Shown here: piece after piece, positions 12,051 to 22,903 of the stretch
Numbering within the stretch: position 1 is the first letter of the stretch
Layout of the letters: every line of letters begins with the position of its first letter
Assembly (NCBI RefSeq): GCF_009730915.1
Contig: NC_052488.1
Span: forward strand, 22,667,868-22,731,867
Length of the DNA: 64,000 nt
Direction of reading: 5' to 3'
From: Dioscorea cayenensis subsp. rotundata
Taxonomy: Eukaryota > Streptophyta > Magnoliopsida > Dioscoreales > Dioscoreaceae
Notes under the pieces: model-generated
Seen by the model: only the letters and a program-made list of their open reading frames with translations
Database searches by the model: none
What the model was told of the DNA's origin: nothing
Translations under genes and position numbers: made by a program

Positions 12051-12664
12051 GTGGTGGGCATCCTTCACCACTAGGCAGGTCTTTTTGTGACACTCTCCTC
12101 ATCACTTGTGTGCATAACAACGATCAAAGCACAAGCTAGTCTTTCTTCGTTGTGTTGAGGTCTCCTGGTGATCCTATGTTTGTTTTCCTCTATTGTTTTT
12201 CTCTTTCTCTTTATGGGTTCTTATATTTGTCAGTTGTGTTCATTGCTAGTGGACGAGTTGCTTTTTGTTATACTGTAGTCATACCTTCATCTAGATGTTA
12301 TGAGTTTGTCTTCACTTCTTTTTTTTAATTGAAGTGGATTATTTTTTTTAAAAATTTTTAAAAAAAATTAGGGACTAGATAACCTATAGCGATATAGTAT
12401 ATATTTAAACAGTAAACCCGAATCCGATTTAGAGACGCGAAGCACATGTACGCACGTGGCCCCAGCAAGGAAAGAAGCCCGCGCTGCTCTGTTCGCACGT
12501 GCGATCGTCATCAATCCATCTCTCGCTCTGCTCCTCTGTAGAATCTTCCAATCATCGTCGGCGTGGTGGTCGCTGGCTTCTCGTAAACTCTAGGAACTCT
12601 TCTCCCAAATCCTTCATCTGCGACTCATCTCGATCGATCTCGCCGCTGATTGGCATCGCCGGAG

Positions 12665-15600
12665 ATGAAAAAGAGTAAATCGAGTAAAAACGCCCATGTC
12701 CATCAGCAGAATGGCCATGCTCTTCCCTTCAAGTTCGCCAAGTTGCTCGATCCTGAGGCTTCTTGGGACAAGGTCTTCATCTTATTGATCTTCAGGCCGC
12801 CTTTTTGATGCTTCGTTGTTTTAATTGCTTCTTGATCTAGTGGTTTTGCGCGTCGATCTTATTGTTTTCGTTCTTCGTAGCTTCACGTTTTGGATTATCA
12901 ATGTCTTTGTAGTAAGCGTGTGCTTGTTTGCTTTGTTTTAGGATCAATTGGGAGATGTGCTGCATTGGATCCGGCAAGTAGCAGGACTTGTTTGTGGTTT
13001 GCTATGGGGCGCGGTTCCTCTCATTGGTGCGAAATGGATCGTCCTGTAAGTCGGCATTATCATGATTTGATGTTTTCATTTTTTTTTGGTGGCAATGGTA
13101 ACATATATTCTGATACATAGTTTGCAATTAACCGAGGGGAAAAAAATTATCCCTTTATTGATCTCTGTGGTTCCAAAAATTTTGAGTGTTCATGACACTA
13201 TGAGAATCAGAATGTCAATTTTGTTTCTTTAACTGTAGTGTTTTTGTATTTATTATAAGTAGACACAAAATAAGTTTGGTGATTTTGTACCATTGTCTGT
13301 TTATTTGAGTGAGGAGTTGTTTAAGAATGGGATTAGCTTTGAGGAATTACTGGTATTTGGTTATCACATAATAGGTCTTTAAATATATTCATTACGGCTG
13401 ACTTCTGATATAAAATCGCAATATCAATTTAAAGTAATTCTCGTGGGAATTGAGGTTAGAGTTTCTAAACATCCCAAGCACTGCCATTAGAAGCTACTGG
13501 CTTCTTATGCTAGTTATAATTTACATATGAATTACACTCCTGTGAATGAAGACGTTTTGCTTTCAATCAGTGTGGTACCTTCATACCAGCCTTTATGATG
13601 AGAAGTCTGAGATGTGTGGGATGTTTTAGTAATTTTATGCTCCTGAAAGGAACATGTTTTCTTGAAGAAAAGAGGGAAGCAACAATGGTCTCATTCTAAT
13701 TGAAGTGGTTTATCCATCTTTTCAATAATAATAAAAAAAACAATGGTCTCATTCATCTTCTATTATACCAAATATTAGAGCAACTGAATTGCTTCTGTGA
13801 ATGAAGATGATCGGGTCAAGAGTATGCTTCATGTTGGATTTGAATAGAAATAGGGTTTATGCATAATTTGTTATGTAAGACGATGCTGAGGGTGCTTCTT
13901 TTGATTTTCCTTAATTTAAGTCTTCAGGCATTCCATCCATGCAAAAGCCTTACAATGGCTTAGATGATACAGTACAGATTATTGTCATTTTCTATCATAC
14001 CATGTAGCTGTGAAAGACCATCCCTGATGATGTTATGTTACCTCTTTTAGGTATTTACTTAGGGGTGGCAATTTTTGACACGACACGTTTACATGACACG
14101 ACACGGTCTTAGGAGGGTTTGGGTTTGGGTTAAACGGGTTAGTGTCATAAACGGGTCGACCCGTTTATGACACGCCTAAATTAAGCGGGTTCGTGTCATA
14201 AACGGGTTGACACGTATATGACACGGTTAACCCGTTTAATATGAATAGGTAAATGTGTCTGATAGTAAACTTGATAAATTAATTGAATTATTCTCACGGC
14301 AAATATGATGTTTAAGTATTTTATGTTTAATGTTAGTTTGGATTTTTAAAAAAATGTTTTGATTAAAAATTCGTGTCGCGTGTCGTGTCGTGTGGCGTGT
14401 TAAACGTGTCGTGTTTTAAACAGATAAACATGTCGTATTGACCTATTTAAGACTTAAACGTGTTAAACGTGTCGTGTCGTGTCGCCACGGGTTTTAGACG
14501 TATCGTGTTTGTATTCTAAAAAATTACCCGTTTAATAATCGTGTCGTGTTCGTGTCAGGGTTAAACGTGTCAGATTCACAGGTCAACCCGACACGAACAC
14601 GACCCGCTAACCCGTTTTGCCACCCCTATATTTACTGCCAATGTATTTCTTTTTAGCTTAAGGGGTGCTGGGACTTCTTTAATCTTGAAATATGGGCCTT
14701 TTTGTACTCTGTTGTCATGTAAACCTTGCTGCTTCCTGCTTACCTAGATAAAGCGTTGAAGAATTCGGTCCTCTTCCTGTCTTAGAGTGAAGAGTTTACA
14801 ACTTCTAGCTTGATGTTCATATTTTATTTAGGTTGTACTGTCTCAGTTCTTACATTCTGGATAACAATAATGTAATAGGCGCCTCCTTCCTATGTATAGC
14901 TATCTCAGCTTGCACAAATTTCAGTTGAACTGGTTCTCCTAATGATACGCTGTTATTAACCCCAGGCAGTAGCTATTTTAGGATAATTTTTTGTCAGTAA
15001 CCCATGATGCTTTCACATGAACATCCCCTGGGTTATTTTCATCGATTTTGGTTCCATTTCCATGTTAAGGCAAATGCTATGTCTCCCTAGGTCAGGTTCT
15101 TTATGCTGTCTATAGATGTTTCTGCCAAGTGACTCTTTTTGTGCATTCTTCCATTGAAGTGGTGCTCTTTGATTGTTTATTGTTTAGTATTTCTAAGCAA
15201 ATAACTTGGTATGTCTGACAAATAATTAATCCCCTATACTTGCATTGATCTTGTAAGTGTAATTTCCTGAACTAAAGACTGGCTTGGTATTGATAATTGC
15301 TGACATGTGATGGTACAATGCATGCGAACTAAAAAGGACTCAGTTTGCCTTAATTCTTCCTAGCTGCCAAGTTTCTACTATCATAATTTCTCAAAGCTAT
15401 CATGCTGTCATCAGATACCTGGTGTTGTCTTCATCCATTGTCTATGGATACTATGCGCACATTCTTAAAATTGATGAAGAAGAATTTGGTGGCCATGGAG
15501 CACTACTTCAAGAGGGACTCTTTGCATCATTTACGCTGTTCTTGGTAATATCCCTTGTTCTCATCTTTCATCCACGGTCTATGTTCTGACCCCCCTGATG

Positions 15601-15712
15601 CATCTTTTACACCATCTCATTTTAGAGACAACTTTTTAAATAGGGTCAACTTTCTGTTCTTGTTTGACTGCAGCTAGCTTGGATTCTGGTATACAGCTTG
15701 GCACATTTCTGA
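12665..15712 (+). CDS. RAB5IF: RAB5IF / Rab5-interacting (EMC6-like) small membrane protein
   Basis: Four exons: 12665-12772, 12942-13045, 15415-15544 and 15674-15712. All phases agree and give 126 residues. A polar, lysine-rich head (MKKSKSSKNAHV) is followed by DQLGDVLHWIRQVAGLVCG, a first hydrophobic hairpin, then a second membrane segment with VYGYYAHILKIDEEEFG, and a last helix ending LAWILVYSLAHF. The W.RQ motif, the IDEEE(F/Y)GG turn and the closing AH are shared with animal RAB5IF (C20orf24). Known: in animals RAB5IF is the obligate partner (OPTI) of the TMCO1 insertase in the ER GEL complex, and it also has a mitochondrial respirasome role. Plant members are annotated only as Rab5-interacting family; an ER insertase role here is inference. 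The long intron 2 hosts two transposon insertions. Confidence 0.88.
13697..13740 (+). mobile_element. Short 5'-truncated retroposon tail with target duplication
   Basis: A roughly 44-bp insert beginning TAATTGAAGTGGTTTATCC and ending in AATAATAATAAAAAA is flanked by the same 14-16 bases (CAATGGTCTCATTC, 13683-13696 and 13741-13754). Its TTGAAGTGG(T/A)TTA core matches the 3' tail of the LINE remnant near 12330-12350. That is the signature of target-primed insertion of a severely 5'-truncated LINE or LINE-tailed SINE. Confidence 0.75.
14060..14628. mobile_element. hAT-type MITE in intron 2 of the RAB5IF-like gene
   Basis: The element is 569 bp long. Both ends carry the terminal inverted repeat TAGGGGTGGCAA, and it is flanked by a perfect 8-bp duplication TATTTACT (14052-14059 and 14629-14636). 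Eight-base duplications and this TIR are hallmarks of the hAT superfamily. Inside, many copies of ACACGACACG and CGTGTCGTGT in both orientations, plus the palindrome AACGGGTCGACCCGTTT, give a strongly self-complementary interior. No transposase frame is present, so it is non-autonomous. The intact TIRs and duplication suggest a fairly recent insertion, tolerated because it sits deep in a 2.4-kb intron. Confidence 0.92.
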
Positions 15713-15989
15713 TTAGAACATTTGGGAAAGTCTATAGTCTGTTCATCATCATGGTTAGTTCTTGAACAAATGGAATAACTCGGATAGCCACAGCATCACT
15801 GCTTACCACCTGCAAACAGGTTTCCTGGCTTTGTTGCTTTGCATACTTAGATCGTTCATTTGAGATGCATAAGTGCTTAATTACATTACGATCTTGACTA
15901 TTTCATTCATATTTTACTATTGGAGTTATTCTGCATTATATTAACGTGCTTTGTATTGGAGTCACGTTTTGGTCAAGGTGATATAGTTG

Positions 15990-16240
15990 TTGGTATTAGG
16001 TTTAAATCCACAGAAATCTGCAGCCTGTTTGCTTGACTGGTTTGCTTGACTAACAAACATATACCAGAAGAGAAAACCAAGCAAAGTGCATTACCGATAG
16101 AAAGTATAACCCAATGAACTGGTCTCTATAAGTTCCCATTGATTTGGGTTTAGATCCACAGAAATGTGCAGCCTGGTGACTTGACTGGTTTGACTCACAT
16201 GTGCCAGGGGAAAACCAAACCAAGTAAAATTCATTAACAT
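15990..16240. repeat. Diverged tandem pair, period about 145 bp
   Basis: Copies near 15999-16095 and 16147-16237 share GGTTTA(A/G)ATCCACAGAAAT, then TGCAGCCTG, CTTGACTGGTTTG and GAAAACCAA. They have many small differences, so the duplication is old. No frame is conserved between the copies. Confidence 0.75.
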
Positions 16241-19200
16241 AAAAGTCTTGCTGTTGACAGCTGAATTGTTTGTTGGTTTAAGATCCAATGTATCGGCTGA
16301 TGATTTGAGTCCTATCTAACGCACTATTGTTGGAAATTTTACGGGCATCCTTCCCATGAATGATATATATATAATATAAGCACTTTTCTCCAGCAATTCT
16401 AGTGTAATTTACCAACAACGCCCACTTCTAATTGTCTGTTTGTTTTATATTTGTCCTTTTTTACATCGTTAGTGTTATAATACTATATGTCCAGATTAAT
16501 GTTTAAATTTTTTTTTTTGCTGTTGTAGTTTGTCGATATGTACTTTCTCTTTAATTAATTGTAGTTTATTCATTTAAAAAAAAATATATATTATGAAAAA
16601 AATTAATTGGAATATAGGTGTGCCTTCAAACAGTTTTTTTCTTTTTAAAGAATTGTGGATAAGATAGAGTATTACCTATCCTATTGCTAGATGTAAGGAT
16701 GGTGAGTGACTTGATCACTTTACAACAAAAAAATATATTATCAAAGTTTATTTAAACAATATAAAAATATACTGATTTATTAATTTAAAAAATAATAATA
16801 ATACTTTATTGTGGATGGTACAAAGATGCGTGAAAAGTTACGCAAATAATGTAGAGGTGGAGCTGTGAGTGGAATCAGACAAAAGAGTCACCTCCTCGTC
16901 ATGGCCCTTCATGTCGGACGGAAGGTCCAATAATAAGATTAGAAGTCAACCAACACATGAAGTCGGAATGCTTATTGCTTGGGCATCACGCCAGCCAACC
17001 GGTGGCTTCATCTAGCCTCGGTCAAAGCCCTGCCCCTGCCCATCTGACTTCTCGAAGCATCCGGAAAGTTTGAGATTTTAATTATTTTAAGTTTTTTAAT
17101 CTGTTCTTCTTTCTTTTCTTTTTTTTTAAATTTCTTTTTTTAATGTTTCAGCAAAATATGTCATTTTTTTATGCATCATTATGAAGATTCAAATATTAGC
17201 GTATGCATTATGTTCTAATCTGTTGTTAGATCACTTTATAAGCTCCAATTTGGCTATATATGATTAATTACTAGTTAAAAAAAAAGAAAAATTAAGTAGT
17301 TAGTCTTCTAGATGCTCAGTCTATTTTGTTGTTCCACCCATGATCACATAATTAATGCTGATGATTCAATAGCAGTCCCCTGCACTGACACAATTGGGTC
17401 CATGTATAAATTTTGTACTACTAAATGCGCTATTGTGGCTATTATTTATTCCTATCAAAATTATTACCCTCTATTTTTTATGATTATTTAAAAAATAATT
17501 AAATCTTATTGGCTGGTAAACTTTTCCTAGGACAAGTCAAAATGGATGGATCCTTTAGCTTATCTCAATCTTGGATAATCTGTTGCCCTTAAATAGACAT
17601 GACTAGATGAAAATAATAATAAATTATTTTACTTTTCTTTTTGACAAATACATATGATGGAGTATACAATAAGAGACATGCAAACAATTGAAATTATTTT
17701 TATTTAAAAAAATTTATAAAAAAAATAAAGTAATCTAAATAGCCCTAATATCTTTAAAAAAAAAAATCTAAAATAAAGGCAGTAAATGGTAAATAAGCCG
17801 GACCCAATTACAGGCTTGAACATGCTGGTTAGGTCCGGTAGCCGGCCAGGGTATCCCGGGCACACTCACGTGAAATTGATTCACTTGACTCGACGTGCAA
17901 ACATTGACAAAAATAATTATCCTCATTAATAAATAGTATTAGAGCATAATTGCATGCGGATGCACATGCTAAAACATATAAAAATAGATTTTATATAGAC
18001 ACCCCCACCCTATGCCTGATCTTTTAGACATTCTAGACTCTTCCTTTTTTTTATTTATTAATTATTGATATCTCCGAAAACTTTAATATTCTCTCAATCT
18101 TCTTTGGTTTAATTACTAATTAATCACTTAATTAAAGAAGACACAGTCCGTGAGTGTTAGTCCAAAGTCTGACCTAACTAATGGTGATGTTCCACTGTTA
18201 GCAGGGCCAGATACAATGCATCATGTGATCAACAGTGCTAATGGATATTATTATATTGGATTAAGTGGTATGTATTGAATAACAAACAGTATCAAGGGTT
18301 AATCAGGGGCTAATTAAGAGTTTTGAATGAAGTGATGATTGGTGGTGATTAGTGTTTGGTGTGTGACCTTGATTAGTGGATTGAAAAAGATGCTTTGCCG
18401 GCAGCATTAGGCTAATTTAGTGATTGGAGGTGTTGGAGGGTGGCAGGTAATTATTCATGCTGACTTTGAATATCCTAATTAATCCTTTTGACTGATTAAT
18501 TGTTGAATATAATCAATGATTAGCATTGCTAGGTAAATAGTGTATATATAAGCTTAAAAAAAATGTGTTGTAAAGTGTTTTGATATGTACAGTATTTAAA
18601 TAAAATTTAATCGTTCAATCCTATTTTTATTAGACATATAAAAAACTATAAAAATTAAAAATTAAAAATAATCAATTTTAATAAATGTTAATTAGTACTT
18701 ATTGTGGCTGTTTAATTGTTGTTGTTGTGGTGCTCAACACTCAACAGACAAAAATATATATATATATATATATATATTAATCAAAAGATAACTATTTATG
18801 TTGTGGCTAAGTCCTTTTGACTTTTGTGGAGACTTCACTATGTGAATATTAATTTAGTGAAAATACAAAAAATAATAAATAATTAAATTTAAACACATGG
18901 AGAAAAGATCTTGTTGGAGAAGATGATGAATCAATCATAGTCTATTAGTCTGAATCATAAATATTCATTATAAACTTCTAATTTTATACATTAAAGTTGT
19001 TTTCCCTTGAAATAGACTGCCACTTAATGGAAAACATAGATAATATTATATATATATATATATATTTTTTCTGTTAATAAAAAAAGGAAACAATAATTGA
19101 TTATTTTATTGAACTTTCATGGTCATCTATGACTGCTAAGCTTTTGAGATTTTTTTTAATTATAAAATAAACAAATAATAATTTTACTTGAGAACAGTGA

Positions 19201-20304
19201 GAGCATCTATGCAGTTACACCGAATAAAAGTAACAGAAGATAAAAAAATAACAACAATCTTAGTAAAAATAAACAAAATTAAATGTAAAAAAAAATCACA
19301 AGTTAATAAGGGTAAAATAACTAAAACCACATTTGTAATAAAAAAATAATTTCTTTTTCATTCAAGTGGGAGATTGAAAAATTAACATCCTCTTACAATG
19401 ATTAAAGTGAGTGGCTCATTCACTTAATCACACACAAAAAAAATAAAATAAAATAAAAAATGGAGGTGAAATATACATACTGGTGATCCTTTCTTATTTA
19501 TTTTGATAAAGCTTTTTAATTTCTTTTTTTATTTTTGGGAGAAAAAATTATAGTTGCTTTTGTATTCAAGAAAAAAAAAAACTTAAGATGATCATGTGCG
19601 CCATTTTCCTTCATAGTCAGCATGAATTCTCTAATCTATTTGAATGACCACCAGATCCACCATGACTAATTAGTAATTACCCCACATTAGTGCCTCACTA
19701 TTTTGACCAACCTTTAAATCTCTTTAATGCTCTAATTTTATTACCATATATTGAGAAAGTACAAAAAGAAATAATAAAAAATTAAAATCTATACCAACTA
19801 GCGGGAAAATAATAATAATAATAACAAATAGATCACCATTATTCAAATATAGATCACCATGGACCACTATAAATGAAAAGAGACAAAATCAAAACACGTC
19901 ACAAAAATAAAGGAAAAAAACAACATAAATTTTTTTTTCTTTAAAAAAATAAATAAATCACTTCGATTAGTGAAAAATAAAAGTACAACCAACCACTAAA
20001 TGTGACATATACTAATAAACATACAGTACAAAATGAATCATAAGCCAACGATAAAAGCTACAACAAAAGATGAATAATACACACCACACTAGACTGGAAA
20101 CCCAGCTTAAATCGTCCAAACTCAAGACGATTTAGCAAATAAACTGGGTCCATCGCTCCTTGGCATAAGTTTTTTTTTAAAATAACCATATTAGCTCTAT
20201 TTTTTTTTCTAACCATATATTTCTTTTCATATTAGCTGTAATTATTTTAAAATAAATAAATAAATAAATAAAACCTTAGAAATCCATGCAGAAATTTCAA
20301 AAAC

Positions 20305-20306
<2 letters not shown>

Positions 20307-20348
<42 letters not shown>
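20307..20348. repeat. (GA)n microsatellite
   Basis: An uninterrupted GA dinucleotide run of about 20 units lies roughly 450 bp upstream of the GRAS start codon. Such tracts are common in plant promoters and leaders and can bind GAGA-binding BPC factors, but no function can be read here. Confidence 0.9.
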
Positions 20349-20350
<2 letters not shown>

Positions 20351-20702
20351 CAGGAAAGAGACCAAATGTGAAGCTAACTTGGCAAGCAAGCCAACATACA
20401 ATACGCGCACGAGCCTGTGCACTTTTCTCCGTTGACTGGTTAATCGTCGGCGGACCTTTCTCTTCACCGGCGACATCCGGTTCCAACAAACCTCTTTCCT
20501 CGAAAGTTCCTATCAATTAATTTAATTAATTAATTCAATGACAAGTTTCCTTTTCTAGTCACATTATTATATTAATCCATATAATAATAACAATAATAAT
20601 AATAATTAATTTTTAATTATTAATTACCAATAAATGCCAGTCTCTATTAATACAAGTCCTCAAAGACCGCATCTTTTCACCATGTCCTTTGTGATAAGAT
20701 CC

Positions 20703-20730
20703 TTCTTCTTCTTCTTCTTCTTCTTCTTGT
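20703..20730 (+). repeat. (CTT)n tract in the GRAS 5' leader
   Basis: About nine TTC/CTT units lie 70-100 bp before the GRAS start codon. Pyrimidine-rich CTT repeats are typical of plant leader sequences just downstream of transcription starts, so this probably marks the 5' UTR. Confidence 0.7.
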
Positions 20731-20799
20731 GATTTCCTTAGAATTTTTCACAGAGCTTTGTTGAGCTAATGGTCATGGGGAACGGGGATAAGAGGAAGC

Positions 20800-22855
20800 A
20801 TGCCGAGCTTCAAGCACGACGAGCTTGACTTCTCGTTCGATCAGTCCAGCATGAACAACGGATTCAGTCTCAGAGATGAAGCTCAGAGCTTGTTAAATTC
20901 CAGCTCTTTGGATGACAAGCTTTCCGGCAGGGAGTCGCCGGACCGGTACCCGGACGTCTTCAACGACATAGTACTCAACTACATCAACAGGATGCTGATG
21001 GAGGAGGACATGGATGAGAAGCTGGACATATATCATGAGCCATCAGCGCTGCAAGCTGCTGAGAAATCTCTCTATGATGTGCTCGGTGAGAAGTACCCAC
21101 CGTCGCCGGACCAGCCACCTTTGTACACGGATTCAGAGAGTCCTGGTACTGATAACTCTGGTAATCCTTATAGTAGTAGTCATAGCTCGTTCCAGTCCTC
21201 CTCCTCCTCCTCCTTCAGCTCTTCGAATAGCTTCAGTAATGTCACTCAGGGGTTGGAGGAGTCGTTGCTGAACATGGGATGGGTGCCTGATATCTCCATG
21301 GATAGTTTTAGAAAGGGTGTTGAAGAAGCACGCAAGTTCCTCCCTAGTGATGATCAGTTGGTCATCACTCTTGAGAATAGTACTGGCTTTGTTTCATCTT
21401 CTTCTTCTTCTTCGTCACCTCCTTCTGTGAATCAGGTTAAAGCAGAGGAAAAATATGGGTCTAGAGGAAGGAAGAACCCTCACAGTGATGATTCAGACCC
21501 TGAAGATCAAAGAAGCAACAAGCAATCCGCTGTTTTTTATGAAGAAGAGACTGTCCGCACGCCCATGTTCGATGATGTCCTGCTCTGCAAGTTCAACTGC
21601 GTGGCACAAACGCAAGCTCTGCGCGCGGCGGTCGAGCGAGAGGCGAGCAAAGGTGTCGTGCAAGATGAGAAACAGAGCAAGAAGACACGAGGAAAGAAGC
21701 AGACGAAGAAGGAGGTGGTGGACTTGAGAACTCTTCTCATTCACTGTGCTCAGGCTGTGTCTGCTGATGACCGGAGAAACGCTGGTGAGTTATTGAAGCA
21801 AATCCGGCAGCACTCGTCGCCTCACGGTGACGGCACGCAGAGACTTGCGCATTGTTTTGCTAATGGTCTTGAAGCTCGCATGGCCGGAACTGGCAGCAAG
21901 ATCTACAACAACTTCATGTCTCAAAGAAGGTCTGCTTCTGATGTTCTTAGAGCTTACCAACTTTATCTTTCTGCTTGTCCATTTAAGAGAATCAGTCATT
22001 TCATGGCCAACCGAACTATCTTGGATTTGGCTGAGAATCAACAAAGGCTTCACATTGTTGATTTTGGTATTTACTATGGATTCCAGTGGCCGTGCTTCAT
22101 GCAAACATTGGCAAACCGGCCTGGAGGTCCACCCAAGCTTCGCATCACCGGCATTGAACTTCCTCGGCCGGGCTTCCGCCCGGCCGAGTTAGTGGAAGAA
22201 ACAGGGCATCGCTTGACTGACTATGCCCGGAGTTTCAAACATTCCCTTTGAGTACAACCACATCGCGGCCAAGTGGGAGACAATCAGGTTAGAAGATATA
22301 AAGATAGAGAAAGATGAGCTGCTCGTCGTTAACTGTTTGTATCGTATGAAGAGTCTCGCCGATGAGACGGTGGCTGCTGATAGTCCAAGAGACATGGTCC
22401 TCAACCTGATAAGAAGAATGAATCCTGATTTATTCATCCAAGCAATCACCAATGGCACTTACAATGCTCCATTCTTTGTGACACGGTTCAGAGAAGCTCT
22501 GTTTCACTTCTCTGCATTGTTTGACATGCTGGAAAACAATGTGCCTAGGGAGGACACACAGAGGTTTCTGATTGAAAGAGATCTCTTTGGACGTGATGCT
22601 CTTAATGTCATAGCTTGTGAAGGGTTGGAAAGAGTGGAGAGGCCGGAGACTTACAAACAGTGGCAGGCCAGGAACCTTAGAGCAGGATTTGAGCAGCTCC
22701 CTCTCAAACCCGAGTTGGTAAGGCATGCAGTGAGCAAGGTGAGGACTGTTTATCATAAAGATTTCATCATCGATGAAGATAGTAAATGGTTGCTCCAAGG
22801 CTGGAAGGGACGTATCACCTATGCAATCTCCATGTGGAAGCCTCAATCCTATTAA
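20800..22855 (+). CDS. GRAS transcription regulator, LISCL (SCL9/14/33) type
   Basis: Intronless, about 684 residues. The head has the LISCL marks MLMEEDMDEK, ALQAAEKSLYDVLGEKYPPS and long serine tracts. The GRAS domain starts at VDLRTLLIHCAQAVSADDRR (leucine heptad I), has VHIID as LHIVDFGIYYGFQWP, then LPRPGFRPAE, an R(V)ERPETY / QWQARNLRAGFEQLPL block (PFYRE region), and ends with a SAW motif, WLLQGWKGR..Y..S.WKP. Known: LISCL proteins are nuclear co-activators; SCL14 works with class II TGA factors in detoxification. Oddity: the frame breaks at the AAA of 22237-22239 (total length 3n+1), so 20800-22251 and 22223-22855 read as two halves of one conserved protein. Two upstream ATGs (20769, 20775) open an overlapping short frame, MVMGNGDKRK; relatives often begin MVMD, so the true start may lie there with another one-base shift. 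Confidence 0.92.
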
Positions 22856-22866
22856 TAATCAGTAAA

Positions 22867-22903
<37 letters not shown>

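Larger units (their letters stand above)
11290..12370 (+). mobile_element. LINE (non-LTR retrotransposon) 3' remnant
   Basis: Around 11315-11703 the plus strand encodes the zinc-binding end of a plant LINE reverse transcriptase: DHLFLRCPFVHFIWG, then WNIWFARNDLIFN, and a tail ending WTFLGNSWRRLVVP. This CPF..IW / IWxxRND pattern is typical of the zf-RVT region. It is interrupted by in-frame stops and no full polymerase lies upstream, so the copy is 5'-truncated and decayed. A pyrimidine-rich 3' untranslated-like stretch runs to an AATTGAAGTGGATTA tail followed by a T/A-rich run near 12360. Two duplicated modules with snRNA-type promoter boxes lie inside it. I could not identify flanking target duplications, so both ends are approximate. 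Confidence 0.7.
15713..20690. other. Five-kilobase AT-rich gene-free region
   Basis: After the RAB5IF-like 3' end I see no conserved coding sequence on either strand. It contains a diverged tandem pair (about 15990-16240), AT microsatellites at about 18752-18777 and 19046-19066, many A/T runs, an isolated GC-richer stretch near 16850-17060, and a (GA)n tract before the GRAS gene. The last few hundred bases are the GRAS promoter and leader. Confidence 0.6.

Noticed and set aside
20247-20516. Leu-Ser repeat frame upstream of the GRAS gene
   Set aside because: Translation of the (GA)n microsatellite.
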